Shown: positions 1-9,293, counted from the first letter of the stretch. The stretch is DNA of 64,000 bases from UBA685 sp049890115 (GCA_049890115.1 JBMHCC010000013.1:11046-75045); one strand, 5' to 3'. Made by a program: numbers and translations. The notes: generated by a model not told the origin, from the sequence alone.

Positions 1-99
1 ATTGTGACCTTGCAAGGCTATCAATATGAAGCAATCGATGATGTCACAGCATTATTTGGTGATGATGCCAGTCTGGTTACCATCACTGAGATTGCCTAA
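1..99 (+). CDS. 3' end of an unidentified gene (partial)
   Basis: Frame 1 is open from the window edge to a TAA at 97-99, giving the last 32 residues of a protein whose start lies outside the window. The tail is acidic (GDDASLVTITEIA at its end) and carries no motif I recognise. A strong bidirectional hairpin follows 15 bases later, as expected for a real gene end. No function can be assigned. Confidence 0.55.
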   Translation: MVTLQGYQYEAIDDVTALFGDDASLVTITEIA

Positions 100-113
100 T
101 TCACATGGTAAAA

Positions 114-150
114 AAAACAGCTCTTACCCCTAGCAGGTGAGAGCTGTTTT
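114..150. terminator. Bidirectional intrinsic terminator
   Basis: A 15-bp stem (114-128 with 136-150, one G-T wobble) closes a 7-base loop. It has A-runs on the left and T-runs on the right, so it can end transcription in both directions. It sits between the plus-strand partial gene and the minus-strand YHS gene, which are convergent. Confidence 0.85.
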
Positions 151-178
151 AGAATTGGCGTAAAATTTGCGTCAGATA

Positions 179-667
179 TTATCTCTCAAGCACAGCTGGC
201 CAGTTTTGGTCACCTTTGATGATGTTTTCACGCGGATTAACTTCCCATTGTGAACGCACCCGCAGAGAATAATTCAGATATAATTTATCATTTTCAATCG
301 ACCATGCTTGCGGGTCAGTTGATGCGGTATAGCCTTGTGCCACTGCCCAAGCGCAATAGCCACCATATTGCGGTGCATATTTTTCAGGATCTGATAGAAA
401 AAGCTGGCGATTTTCATCTGAGGCAAAACGGAAAGTTGCCCCTTTATAATCAGCTTCATGAGATTTGCTGCCTTTGCGCGCGCCACCTTGGGTGAAATAG
501 GCAACAGGGTCATAGCCATTAATCGCAATGCCGCGCCGCGCGAAAATTTCATCCTTAGCAGCCAAAGCATGGCGAGATGTTGTTGAAAGCACCAGAACAG
601 AAGCAGTCGCTGTTATAAAGTGCCGTCGTGGTAGCTTCAATGATGTAACTTTATTGCAGTCATTCAT
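179..667 (-). CDS. YHS domain-containing protein, probably Tat-exported
   Basis: A 162-residue protein. The start at 667 was chosen over an upstream ATG because AGGAGG lies just ahead of it. The N-terminus has a twin-arginine-like motif (RRHFIT, residues 14-19), a hydrophobic stretch and an Ala-rich site (HALAA, about 34-38), suggesting Tat export to the periplasm. Residues about 45-110 form a YHS-like domain (GYDPVAYFTQGGARKGS, then FASDENRQLF and YGGYCAWA with one Cys). YHS domains occur in metal-related and copper-handling proteins, but this family is not functionally defined. It is divergent from dinB, with which it shares a 65-base upstream gap. Precise function unknown. Confidence 0.8.
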   Translation of the reverse strand: MNDCNKVTSLKLPRRHFITATASVLVLSTTSRHALAAKDEIFARRGIAINGYDPVAYFTQGGARKGSKSHEADYKGATFRFASDENRQLFLSDPEKYAPQYGGYCAWAVAQGYTASTDPQAWSIENDKLYLNYSLRVRSQWEVNPRENIIKGDQNWPAVLER

Positions 668-732
668 GTAACGGCCTCCTATGATAAAGAAAAAAGGGCT
701 CAAAACACGTCATTTCACTATTCGTAGAATCA

Positions 733-2058
733 ATGTATAAAATGACTATGGCACAATTAAGACATTCCTATGCATTTCTTTGTCGCGATTGCTTTAGCTC
801 TGGTTATTTGGGAGCTGAAAAGTCGCCTGTATTATGCCCGAAATGCAGCAGTTCTAATATTCGCGTGAATGACGATATCTTTCAGTTATCCATAGCGCAT
901 CTTGATTGTGACAGCTTTTATGCCTCTGTTGAAAAACGTGATAATCCAGAATTAGCGGGTAAGCCTGTGATGGTGGGAGGTGAAAATCGCGGTGTTGTGG
1001 CAGCTGCTTGTTATATTGCGCGTCAATATGGCGTGAAATCAGCGATGCCAACCTTTCAGGCAAAACGATTATGCCCTAATATCACCATCATTAAACCACG
1101 CATGGATCATTATGTGTCTGTCAGCCAGAAAATCAGGCAAATGATGCTGGAATTAACGCCTTTGATTGAACCCTTATCGATTGATGAGGCGTTTCTTGAT
1201 TTATCAGGGACTGAAATTTTGCACAAAGCCAGCCCAGCAGAAAGCCTGATGAGGCTGCAAAAGAAGATTAAAGAACAGGTTGGCATAACGGTTTCAATCG
1301 GCCTAGCCCCTACAAAATCCCTCGCCAAATTATCATCTGATCAAGATAAACCAGATGGGTTTTTTATTTTGAATGAAGCAGAAGCTGAAATGTGGCTTCA
1401 TGATAAGCCTGTCTCAATTTTATATGGTGTTGGCAAATCAGCTGCAAAGCGACTATCTGATGCTGGCATCACCAGTTGCGGTGCGTTAAAGCAAGCTGAT
1501 AAGGCTCTGGTCACGGCGTTACTTGGCAAGCAGGCTGGCTTTATTCAAAATCTAGCCCGTGGCATAGATACCAGGCCAGTTAAAACAGATAGACAAGTAA
1601 AATCAGTATCTTCAGAGACAACATTTCAAAGAGATCTGAATAAATCAGATGAGATGTTACCGATTATTGAGCGTCAATCCCAGCTTGTGTCACGCCGGCT
1701 GAAAAAAAAGGGATTAGAAGGCAATGTGATAACGCTAAAGTTAAAGACAAATCATCATAAAATCATAACGCGCAGTAAAACCCTATCAGCGCCGACTGAC
1801 AAAGCGCATGAGATTTCAAACATAGCAAGCCAGCTTTTGATGAAAGAACTCTCTGATGAGCGCTATTGGCGCTTGCTTGGGGTGGGGGTTGATGGCTTTG
1901 AGCATCGCGCATTATCTCAGAATTTTTTGGATCAGATTGATGGCCAAAAAGAACGGAAGGATAAATTGGAACAGGCACTTGATAAGATGCATGATAAATT
2001 TGGTGGTGATGTTGTTTTTTCTGGCAGGCAAGTTGACAGGTTACGTCCGAAATCCTAG
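733..2058 (+). CDS. dinB: DNA polymerase IV (Y family) with N-terminal zinc ribbon
   Basis: A 441-residue Y-family translesion polymerase. The palm begins at AHLDCDSFYASVE, with Asp58 as the first metal ligand, and SIDEAFLDLSG supplies the second catalytic acidic pair. The thumb (YGVGKSAAKRL) and little-finger regions follow. The first ~50 residues add a putative zinc ribbon, C17-RD-C20 and C35-PK-C38, an extension I recognise from alphaproteobacterial DinB proteins. Start is uncertain: Met1, Met4 and Met6 are all possible and none has a strong ribosome-binding site. No GTTC-N7-GTTC LexA box was seen in the upstream gap, so SOS control is not evident here. Confidence 0.95.
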   Translation: MYKMTMAQLRHSYAFLCRDCFSSGYLGAEKSPVLCPKCSSSNIRVNDDIFQLSIAHLDCDSFYASVEKRDNPELAGKPVMVGGENRGVVAAACYIARQYGVKSAMPTFQAKRLCPNITIIKPRMDHYVSVSQKIRQMMLELTPLIEPLSIDEAFLDLSGTEILHKASPAESLMRLQKKIKEQVGITVSIGLAPTKSLAKLSSDQDKPDGFFILNEAEAEMWLHDKPVSILYGVGKSAAKRLSDAGITSCGALKQADKALVTALLGKQAGFIQNLARGIDTRPVKTDRQVKSVSSETTFQRDLNKSDEMLPIIERQSQLVSRRLKKKGLEGNVITLKLKTNHHKIITRSKTLSAPTDKAHEISNIASQLLMKELSDERYWRLLGVGVDGFEHRALSQNFLDQIDGQKERKDKLEQALDKMHDKFGGDVVFSGRQVDRLRPKS

Positions 2059-2127
2059 CTTTTTGTGCCGCAAATAAACCGATTTGTGCTATCAACTCAA
2101 AAGTGCTTTCATATCAGGATAAGTCCA

Positions 2128-2571
2128 TTGTCACCATTATCGCAAAATAACAGCTTATTTATCTATGGCACCTTGCTATCAGCACAGGTGCGAGACAATG
2201 TGCTTGGAAAATCAATTCCCGATAGCGCGCTAACTGAGGCTATTGCGCCCTTTTACAAGGTGATGAAGGTGGCAGGCGTGCATTATCCCTGTTTGCTGTC
2301 AGGCAATGATGCTGATTTAGCTGATGGCGCTATCCTATCAGATGTAACAGATGATGATTTGGCGTTATTAGACCGCTTTGAAGGCGATAATTATGAGCGC
2401 CGTCCGATTGAAGTTATCTCTGATAATCAGTTGGTTATAACACAGGCTTATTTCCCCAAAATTACCCTAGCAACAGATGGTCCATGGTCTTTTGAAAGCT
2501 GGCAACAAGAAGAGCAAGCAGCATTTCTTGACAAAGATTTTGATCTTGATGGGGTCAGGCCGCCAGCCTGA
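2128..2571 (+). CDS. Gamma-glutamylcyclotransferase / AIG2-like family protein
   Basis: A protein of about 147 residues with the GGCT/AIG2 fold signature: the N-terminal strand and glycine turn LFIYGTLL, then LLDRFEGDNYERRPIEV, which carries the family's conserved acidic residue. Family members open gamma-glutamyl amides or act on related small substrates; this one's substrate is unknown. The TTG start at 2128 is preferred because AGGA lies 8 bases upstream and the protein then begins just before the conserved strand. A GTG at 2065 would add 21 residues without a visible ribosome-binding site. It lies between dinB and a TauE/SafE gene, only 8 bases from the latter, so it is probably cotranscribed. 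Confidence 0.8.
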   Translation: MSPLSQNNSLFIYGTLLSAQVRDNVLGKSIPDSALTEAIAPFYKVMKVAGVHYPCLLSGNDADLADGAILSDVTDDDLALLDRFEGDNYERRPIEVISDNQLVITQAYFPKITLATDGPWSFESWQQEEQAAFLDKDFDLDGVRPPA

Positions 2572-2579
2572 AACGCCTG

Positions 2580-3395
2580 ATGATGTTTGATCTGTCTTTG
2601 CTTGGCACTGCGCCTATTTTCAATTTATTTATCTGTTTTTGTGCCGTAATGGCTGTTGCAATCTCCAAGGCTGGCTTTGGTGGTTCTATGGGTGCATTAG
2701 CCGCGCCTATCATGTTGTTTTCATTTGCGCCAACCACGGCACTTGGCATTTTATTACCTGTCTTTGTGCTGATTGATATCTGGCTTGTGTGGCAATGGCG
2801 CAAAGTTGGCATTAGGCATTTGATTATCTGGATGATCATCGCTGGCACAATTGGTCAGATTATTGGCTGGTTATTATTGAGCCTTGGCAATTTTGATGAT
2901 GATTTATTGCTGTTATTCATCGGCTTAATAGCCTTTGTAACAGGGGCGCGTTATTTCTGGCAGATGATGATGAAGCGTCCATCAGCCATCCATTTTCGCG
3001 CATCAATTAGAGCGATACGAAAACGCTATAAAAAAAGAGCCTTAATCTGGTGTTCGCTATCAGGTTTTACCAGCTTTGTATCGTTGACAGGTGGTATACC
3101 TGTTCAGATTTATATGTTGCCAATGCGCCTGCCACGCCAGCTTTTTATTGGCACAATGGCATGGTATTTCTTATTTCTGAACGCTTTTAAAATCCCATTT
3201 TTTGTCGAATTGGAATTTATTACCACCCAGACAATGGTGGTGACAGCCCTAATCACCTTATTTGTGCCATTAGGCGTCATCATAGGGCGTTATCTGAACA
3301 AGGTCATTTCTGATAGCTTATTTTATAATGTGGCCTATAGCGCATTGGTGATATTAGGTTTGCGTTTGGTGGCACAATTTTTTAGCGGAGCTTAA
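2580..3395 (+). CDS. TauE/SafE family membrane permease
   Basis: A 271-residue integral membrane protein with about eight hydrophobic segments and the family pattern of a glycine-rich first repeat (ISKAGFGGSMGALAAPIM) plus a second, related half (LTGGIPVQIYMLPM). TauE/SafE (DUF81) proteins are proposed exporters of sulfite or sulfonates and other small anions, but most are uncharacterised. It starts 8 bases after the preceding gene and is followed 5 bases later by a small membrane protein. The downstream sox genes have their own 120-base upstream region. Substrate unknown. Confidence 0.85.
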   Translation: MMFDLSLLGTAPIFNLFICFCAVMAVAISKAGFGGSMGALAAPIMLFSFAPTTALGILLPVFVLIDIWLVWQWRKVGIRHLIIWMIIAGTIGQIIGWLLLSLGNFDDDLLLLFIGLIAFVTGARYFWQMMMKRPSAIHFRASIRAIRKRYKKRALIWCSLSGFTSFVSLTGGIPVQIYMLPMRLPRQLFIGTMAWYFLFLNAFKIPFFVELEFITTQTMVVTALITLFVPLGVIIGRYLNKVISDSLFYNVAYSALVILGLRLVAQFFSGA

Positions 3396-3400
3396 TCGTA

Positions 3401-3604
3401 ATGAAGCGGTGGCGACATTTTCTAGTAGCAATAGGTATCATTCCAGCCTTAGCGATCTATATCGGGTTGGTGTTATGGGCTGGCGAATATATCACAAATC
3501 ATCATTTCGTAATTGATTTATTATTTTATGTTTTTGCTGGTCTTGCCTGGATTCCAGCCTCTGCCAAAGTGGTATCATGGTTGGCAAAATATGAGGCAGA
3601 ATAA
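3401..3604 (+). CDS. Small membrane protein, DUF2842-like
   Basis: A 67-residue protein with two hydrophobic helices (about residues 8-28 and 38-56) and the ending VFAGLAWIPASAKVVSWL. This resembles DUF2842, a small alphaproteobacterial membrane family of unknown role. A GGAG lies upstream of the ATG, overlapping the end of the TauE/SafE gene, which suggests cotranscription. Confidence 0.75.
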   Translation: MKRWRHFLVAIGIIPALAIYIGLVLWAGEYITNHHFVIDLLFYVFAGLAWIPASAKVVSWLAKYEAE

Positions 3605-3648
3605 ATCGTGATATCCACCTTGTGGAAAACACCAATTTAGGAGAAATA

Positions 3649-3705
3649 ATGATTGCATCAGCATCGTATTTTTCTCACATTTTACAACTAAGAGAAACGT
3701 CATAA
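3649..3705 (+). other. Possible 18-codon leader ORF upstream of soxB
   Basis: AGGAG with a 5-6 base spacer precedes ATG at 3649, opening an 18-codon frame that ends at TAA 3703-3705, 19 bases before soxB. The peptide (MIASASYFSHILQLRETS) matches nothing I know and lacks runs of a single amino acid. It could be a real micro-ORF, a coupling leader or chance. Confidence 0.2.
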
Positions 3706-3724
3706 CGCCAATTTATCAATTATC

Positions 3725-4990
3725 ATGTCTCGTTATTCGGTATTTTCAATTTTAAAAAATGGCTTGTCTGGCAATCAGGGCTGGGACGAGGCATGGGGCA
3801 CACCAAAGCCGAAAAAATCTTATGATGTGATTATTATAGGCGGCGGTGGCCATGGCCTTGCTACAGCCTATTATTTGGCAAAAAACCATGGCATCACCAA
3901 TGTGGCTGTGCTTGAAAAAGGCTGGCTTGGTGGCGGCAATGCTGGGCGCAATACAACGATTGTGCGCTCGAATTATTTTATCGAAGGCAATACCGCTTTT
4001 TATGAAAAATCATTGCAATTATGGGAAGGCTTGTCGCAAGAGCTAAATTATAATGTGATGTTTAGCCAGCGTGGCCATCTCAATTTATTTTTCACACCAG
4101 GGCAAAAAGATGCACTAGCACGGCGTTATAATACAATGCGTCTTAATGGCATTGATGGTGAATTTTTAACCCGTGATGAGGTTCGCAAATTTGTGCCTCA
4201 TTTGAATTACTCAGATGATAGCCGGCTTGAAATTCAAGGTGGATTTTTGCAAAAACGGGCAGGGACTGCGCGTCATGATGCTGTGAATTGGGGATTTGCA
4301 AGAGCAGCCTCACAGCTTGGTGTTGATATTATCCAAAATTGTGAAGTGACAGGATTTGTCAAAAAAGCTGGCAAGATTGCTGGTGTAGAAACAAATCTTG
4401 GTGAGATTAAAGCTGCCAAAATTGGTATGGCTGTAGCAGGTAATACCTCTGTCCTAGCCCATTTGGCTGGTTTGGGCCCCTTGCCAATTGAGAGCCATAA
4501 ATTACAAGCTTTTGTCTCTGAGCCATTAAAACCATTTTTAGACACTGTTGTGGTTTATGGGGCAGGGCACGGCCATTTTTACATAAGCCAATCTGATAAG
4601 GGTGGCATGGTATTTGGCGGCAATATTGACGCTTATAATTCTTATGCGCAAAAAGGGAATCTGCCGATTTATACAGATGTGGCGTCTTGTGCGATGAATG
4701 TGATGCCTGCTTTGGGACGCATAAAGGTTCTGCGGCAATGGGCAGGTATCATGGATATGTCCATGGATGGGTCGCCCTTTATCTGTAAGACAGATATTAA
4801 GGGGCTCTATTTAAATGCTGGATGGTGTTATGGCGGCTTTAAAGCAACACCAGCATCTGGTTGGTGTTTTGCACATACCATTGCCAATGATGCACCGCAT
4901 GAGATTAATAAATTGCTGACCTTAGACAGATTTGCCTATGGCAGACATATTGATGAATCAGGGCATGGTCCTGTACCAAACAGGCATTAG
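3725..4990 (+). CDS. soxB: Sarcosine oxidase subunit beta
   Basis: A 421-residue FAD-dependent subunit of heterotetrameric sarcosine oxidase, which oxidises sarcosine to glycine and passes the methyl group to tetrahydrofolate. The dinucleotide-binding motif GGGGHG is at residues 39-44. His184 in ARHDAVNWG corresponds to the histidine that carries covalent FMN in characterised beta subunits. The C-terminal DAO region has the usual GWCYGGFKATPASGW ending. Length is normal for the family. It heads a soxBDAG cluster; soxD begins 10 bases after its stop. Confidence 0.96.
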   Translation: MSRYSVFSILKNGLSGNQGWDEAWGTPKPKKSYDVIIIGGGGHGLATAYYLAKNHGITNVAVLEKGWLGGGNAGRNTTIVRSNYFIEGNTAFYEKSLQLWEGLSQELNYNVMFSQRGHLNLFFTPGQKDALARRYNTMRLNGIDGEFLTRDEVRKFVPHLNYSDDSRLEIQGGFLQKRAGTARHDAVNWGFARAASQLGVDIIQNCEVTGFVKKAGKIAGVETNLGEIKAAKIGMAVAGNTSVLAHLAGLGPLPIESHKLQAFVSEPLKPFLDTVVVYGAGHGHFYISQSDKGGMVFGGNIDAYNSYAQKGNLPIYTDVASCAMNVMPALGRIKVLRQWAGIMDMSMDGSPFICKTDIKGLYLNAGWCYGGFKATPASGWCFAHTIANDAPHEINKLLTLDRFAYGRHIDESGHGPVPNRH

Positions 4991-4999
4991 GGGGGAATT

Positions 5000-5299
5000 A
5001 TGCTAATCATTGATTGCCCTTTTTGTGGCAAACGCGATCATGAAGAATTTTCCTATGAGGGTGATGCAAATGTGCGTTACCCAAAATGGGGTAATCAAGA
5101 TGAAAAAGCCTGGTATGAGGCTGTATTTTTACGCAATAACCCAAAGGGCGCACATACAGAATATTGGTATCATCAAATGGGATGCCGTATGTGGCTTGTT
5201 GTTGAGCGTGACACGCTAACGCATAAGATATCATCTGTGACACCTGCCAGAGATGATTATGCCAAAATGGCCAAACCCAAGAAAGGTAAGAAATCATGA
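5000..5299 (+). CDS. soxD: Sarcosine oxidase subunit delta
   Basis: A 99-residue small subunit that binds structural zinc in the heterotetrameric sarcosine oxidase. It has Cys6-Pro-Phe-Cys9 and His13 near the N-terminus and the later HQMGCRMWLVVERDT segment with a further cysteine, the expected delta-subunit pattern. GGGGGA precedes the ATG. Its end overlaps the soxA start by 4 bases, indicating translational coupling. Confidence 0.95.
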   Translation: MLIIDCPFCGKRDHEEFSYEGDANVRYPKWGNQDEKAWYEAVFLRNNPKGAHTEYWYHQMGCRMWLVVERDTLTHKISSVTPARDDYAKMAKPKKGKKS

Positions 5300-8277
5300 C
5301 AGGTTTCAGACTTTCCAAAGGCGGTCATATTAATCGTGATAAACCTGTCACCTTTACATTTGATGGGCAAATAATCCATGGCTATGAAGGTGATGTTGCC
5401 ACATCTGCTTTGCTGGCATCAGGTGGCCGTATCTATGGACGTGGATTTAAATATCACAGACCGCGCGGTGTTATGTCTGCTGGTGCCGAAGAAGGCGGTG
5501 CTTTATTTCAAATGGGAGACGGTGCAGAACGTGTTGCAAATGTCAAAGGGCCATTAGTTGAAATTCATGACGGTCTGTCATTATCTGGCCAGAATGCATT
5601 TCCCTCTGTTCGATTTGATCTAGGTGCGATTAATAGCTTATTTAAGCCATTTTTGACAGCTGGCTTTTACTATAAAACCTTTATGGGGCCTTTTCATAAC
5701 ACCAAATTCTGGATGTTATGTGAACGATTTATCCGCAAAGCAGCTGGCATGGGGGCGGCAAGCCGTCTGCCAGACCCAGACCATTATGATATTGCAAATG
5801 GTTTTTGTGATTTGCTTGTCGTGGGGGCAGGGCCTGCTGGTCTAACCGCTGCTGTCGAGGCCGCTGAGCAAGGTAAGATGGTCTGGCTGGTTGAGCAGGA
5901 TTTTGAAGCAGGCGGCTGGTATTTATCATCATCTGATTCAAAAGATAAAGCGTTCATCAAACAGATGACAAATCGTTTTCTGGCAGCTGGCGGGGTGTTA
6001 AAGCTCCGTACAACAGCCTTTGGCCTCTATGATGGTTGTGTGGCTGGCCTCGTTGAAAGATGCACAGATCATCTTAGCGATAAGCCAGAACATAGTCCGC
6101 GTGAAATATTTCATATTGTGCGTGCTGATGCCATTTTGCTCGCCACAGGTGCTGGTGAGCGTATTCTTGCCTTCGGTGATAATGACAGAGCTGGCGTGAT
6201 GAATGCCAGCGCTGTTCAAAGCTATATCAACCGCTATGGGGTGGCTGCTGGCAATCGGATTGTTTTTGCTGGCACGCATGATGGCATCTATGAAAATGCC
6301 TTTGCTGCTCATGATGCTGGATTGCATGTCACAATTTTGGATGCGCGCGCTTCATGCAATGATGAATTATCAACAGAATGTGACAAGCGCGGCATTATGC
6401 TTACCCTTAGCGCTATTCCTGTCAAAGCGATTGGCAGGGCTGGTGTGGTTGGTCTTGAATGTGGAATGATTGACCCGCAAACAAATGAAATGCAATCAAC
6501 AGGGAAAGTCATTGCCTGTGATATAATCGGCGTCTCTGGTGGATTTACGCCGAACATCCAACTGATATCTCATCGAGGTGTAAAGCCTGTCTGGGATGAA
6601 ATAGCGACAGCCTTTATTTCTGGCGATACAGATGAGAAGATCGCCACTTGTGGCAGTGCAGATGGCTATTTTGAAAAAGAGGCTGTGCTATCTTCTGCCA
6701 AAAATAGCGTGAAAGCATTATTATCTGGTAAGTCAGCAAGGTCAAAATCACCTGAAAGAGGCTGGGATAATGCGCAAATGCCATTATTTGAAATAAAGCT
6801 GCCTCATCGTAAATTGAAATCCTTCATTGACCCACAGCATGATGTGACAACAGATGATATTAGACAGGCGCATAAAGAAGGGTTCCGGTCTGTTGAACAT
6901 ATGAAACGCTACACCACTCTTGGTATGGCAACTGACCAGGGTCGTAATGGTAATATCTTGGGAATTGCGGCTATGGCAGATGCGATGCAAGTTGCTTTGC
7001 CAGAGGTTGGCATTACCACATTCCGACCACCTTTTACCCCTGTATCTATCGGGGTGTTGGCAGGCAGGGCACGCGGTCATCATTGGCAGCCAGTGCGCCG
7101 TACACCGTTACATGAGGCACATTTGGCACTTGGCGCACCTATGACAGATGCTGGTTTGTGGCATCGTGCATGGTATTATCCTGCTAATGGTGAGAGCCTA
7201 GAGCAGGCCTATATAGCTGAAGCTGCCAGAACAAGGCAGACTGTTGGTATTGTTGATGTATCCACCCTTGGTAAAATAGCTGTGCAAGGCCCAGATGCAG
7301 CTGAATTTATCAATCGTCTCTATAGTAATGGTTTTGCCAAATTGCCAGTTGGCAGAGCACGTTACGGTATTATGCTTCGTGATGATGGCATGGTGCTTGA
7401 TGATGGTACAACCTGGCGCCTGTCAGATGATGATTTCTTTATGACCACCACAACGGCACAGGCTGGTGAAGTGATGCGTCTGATGGAAGAAATGCGCCAG
7501 ACCAGATGGCCAGATTTAAAGGTGCATTTAACATCTGTAACAGATGAATGGGCAGCTATCGCTGTGGCTGGTCCACAATCACGTGCCTTATTACAGGCCG
7601 CAATCGCTGAAATTGATTTTTCAGATGAGGCCTTTGGTTTTATGGATGTGCGCCAAGGCACCATCAAACATGATGGCAAGGAAATCTCTGTGCGTGCGGC
7701 GCGTATCTCATTTTCAGGTGAACGTGCTTTTGAGGTTTATATCGAAGCTCATTATGGCCAGATGCTATGGCAAAAGCTCTATGAGTGCTTGCCAGATTTT
7801 GATGGTGTTTGTTATGGGCTTGAGGCTTTGGGTGCCTTGCGGATTGAAAAAGGTCATCTGACAGCAGCTGAATTAGATGGGCGTGTTACCATCGAAGATG
7901 CTGGTCTTGGCAAGATGGCATCATCCAAAAAAGACTATATTGGCAGTGTTTTACGAAAACGCCCTTATTTACAACAGAGTGGTGAGCGCCCTCAACTAGT
8001 CGGTATCGTACCCGTGGAAGATGGTGACACATTCAATGCAGGGGCTCTGCTTTGCGATAAAGATAAAGTCTCTGGATTTGGCGAAGGCTGGATAACAGCT
8101 GTAACCCATTCCCCTGCTTTAGGACATTGGATAGGGCTAGGATTTGTCAAAGGCGGATTATCTCGCTGGGAAGATAGTACGCTGATAGCAGCAGACCCTG
8201 TCAGAGATAAGATGACAAAGGTTAAACTGATTAGCCCACATATGTTTGATGCCACAGGAGAGCGGATGCATGGCTGA
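5296..8277 (+). CDS. soxA: Sarcosine oxidase subunit alpha
   Basis: A 993-residue subunit in the usual three-part order. The N-terminal ferredoxin-like domain includes GRGFKYHRPRGVMSAG. An FAD/NAD(P)-binding region follows (LLVVGAGPAGLTAAVEAAEQ, about residues 173-192). The C-terminal half is a GcvT-like tetrahydrofolate domain (about 600-990, including VSTLGKIAVQGPDA and GLEALGALRIEKGHL). It binds NAD+ and transfers the methyl carbon from sarcosine to tetrahydrofolate. It overlaps soxD upstream and soxG downstream, so the four subunits are read as one coupled unit. Confidence 0.96.
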   Translation: MTGFRLSKGGHINRDKPVTFTFDGQIIHGYEGDVATSALLASGGRIYGRGFKYHRPRGVMSAGAEEGGALFQMGDGAERVANVKGPLVEIHDGLSLSGQNAFPSVRFDLGAINSLFKPFLTAGFYYKTFMGPFHNTKFWMLCERFIRKAAGMGAASRLPDPDHYDIANGFCDLLVVGAGPAGLTAAVEAAEQGKMVWLVEQDFEAGGWYLSSSDSKDKAFIKQMTNRFLAAGGVLKLRTTAFGLYDGCVAGLVERCTDHLSDKPEHSPREIFHIVRADAILLATGAGERILAFGDNDRAGVMNASAVQSYINRYGVAAGNRIVFAGTHDGIYENAFAAHDAGLHVTILDARASCNDELSTECDKRGIMLTLSAIPVKAIGRAGVVGLECGMIDPQTNEMQSTGKVIACDIIGVSGGFTPNIQLISHRGVKPVWDEIATAFISGDTDEKIATCGSADGYFEKEAVLSSAKNSVKALLSGKSARSKSPERGWDNAQMPLFEIKLPHRKLKSFIDPQHDVTTDDIRQAHKEGFRSVEHMKRYTTLGMATDQGRNGNILGIAAMADAMQVALPEVGITTFRPPFTPVSIGVLAGRARGHHWQPVRRTPLHEAHLALGAPMTDAGLWHRAWYYPANGESLEQAYIAEAARTRQTVGIVDVSTLGKIAVQGPDAAEFINRLYSNGFAKLPVGRARYGIMLRDDGMVLDDGTTWRLSDDDFFMTTTTAQAGEVMRLMEEMRQTRWPDLKVHLTSVTDEWAAIAVAGPQSRALLQAAIAEIDFSDEAFGFMDVRQGTIKHDGKEISVRAARISFSGERAFEVYIEAHYGQMLWQKLYECLPDFDGVCYGLEALGALRIEKGHLTAAELDGRVTIEDAGLGKMASSKKDYIGSVLRKRPYLQQSGERPQLVGIVPVEDGDTFNAGALLCDKDKVSGFGEGWITAVTHSPALGHWIGLGFVKGGLSRWEDSTLIAADPVRDKMTKVKLISPHMFDATGERMHG

Positions 8278-8824
8278 TTATTATACGGGAATTGAAACAT
8301 CTCTTGCCAATGCTGATTTCACCACAGGCCAGAATAAGGCTGATTTGGTTATCTCAGAACGCCGCAATGTGACCATCCATCAATTATCTTTTTTTGCTGA
8401 AGAAACTGCCAAAATTACAAGCTTTTGTAAAAAAATTGGACTTGCTGGCTTGCCTGATTTCAGCCAGCTTATAGCAACAAAGCAGCATCTTCAGGCAGCC
8501 CGTGTTGAAATAGGTAAAATCTGGCTCATTGGTGATGGTTCTGTTGCAGAACTGCCTTCCTCATTTTATCCGCTGAAAATATCATCATCAAAGGTCATTT
8601 TGCGTCTATCAGGGGTGCGTGCCTCAGATGTGATTGCGCGAATTTGTGCAGTTGATTTTAGAGATGATAAACGTAATTTTATGGCAACTGGCATACATCA
8701 TGTTCCCTGTCATATATTTCATGAAGATGGTGTTTTTGATATTTATATGCCACGCAGTTTTGCCCAATCGTTAACTGACCTTATTTTAGATATTAGCGCG
8801 CAATATCATGTTCAAATGGCCTAG
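8270..8824 (+). CDS. soxG: Sarcosine oxidase subunit gamma
   Basis: A 184-residue gamma subunit, the least conserved of the four and identified partly by position. It has the GcvT-like pattern LRLSGVRASDVIARICAVDF and ends with TDLILDISAQYHVQMA. The ATG at 8270 is preferred over an earlier one because AGGAG lies 7-8 bases upstream and it overlaps the soxA stop by 8 bases. The 3' end overlaps the next gene by 17 bases. Confidence 0.9.
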   Translation: MADYYTGIETSLANADFTTGQNKADLVISERRNVTIHQLSFFAEETAKITSFCKKIGLAGLPDFSQLIATKQHLQAARVEIGKIWLIGDGSVAELPSSFYPLKISSSKVILRLSGVRASDVIARICAVDFRDDKRNFMATGIHHVPCHIFHEDGVFDIYMPRSFAQSLTDLILDISAQYHVQMA

Positions 8825-9293
8825 CCAAACCAAAAGACCCTCTCAAGAAGCTTTGCGTTCAACGCGGCCTTTTGCTAATGCGCTTGATTTGGGTGCATCT
8901 CTATTTGTTGAACATGGTCTGAAAGGTTGGCGTCTTACGCTTGACCATGCAAAAAGACGCGCTGGGCAATGTGATTATAAGAACAAAACCATATCTTTAT
9001 CACGCCATTATGTGAAATATGCGGATGAGGATCATATCAAAGATACGATTTTGCATGAAATTGCTCATGCCTTAGTGGGGCCTCGCCATGGTCATGATGC
9101 GGTATGGCGCACCAAGGCGCGGGAAATTGGCTGTACAGCAACAAGGTGCCACACATTAGAGTTCAGCGCACCGAAATGGACTATGTCATGCCCAAATGGG
9201 TGTTTTGTGACAACGCGCCATCGCCGTAAATCAAATATGGTCTGCGCGACATGTAAAACACCTGTGATGTATCACGAGGCACATGATGTTTAA
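8808..9293 (+). CDS. SprT-like zinc metalloprotease domain protein
   Basis: A 161-residue protein with a SprT-like core: the zincin motif HEIAH at 83-87, followed by a further His in GPRHGHDAVW as probable third ligand. The C-terminus carries a zinc-ribbon pattern (CPNGC ... CATC). Eukaryotic SPRTN of this superfamily digests DNA-protein crosslinks; bacterial members are largely uncharacterised. The ATG at 8808 lies inside the soxG end and has no clear Shine-Dalgarno, so reinitiation after soxG is likely. A TTG at 8853 is a shorter alternative. The 3' end overlaps the following oxygenase gene, placing it in the sox transcript. Confidence 0.82.
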   Translation: MFKWPSQTKRPSQEALRSTRPFANALDLGASLFVEHGLKGWRLTLDHAKRRAGQCDYKNKTISLSRHYVKYADEDHIKDTILHEIAHALVGPRHGHDAVWRTKAREIGCTATRCHTLEFSAPKWTMSCPNGCFVTTRHRRKSNMVCATCKTPVMYHEAHDV

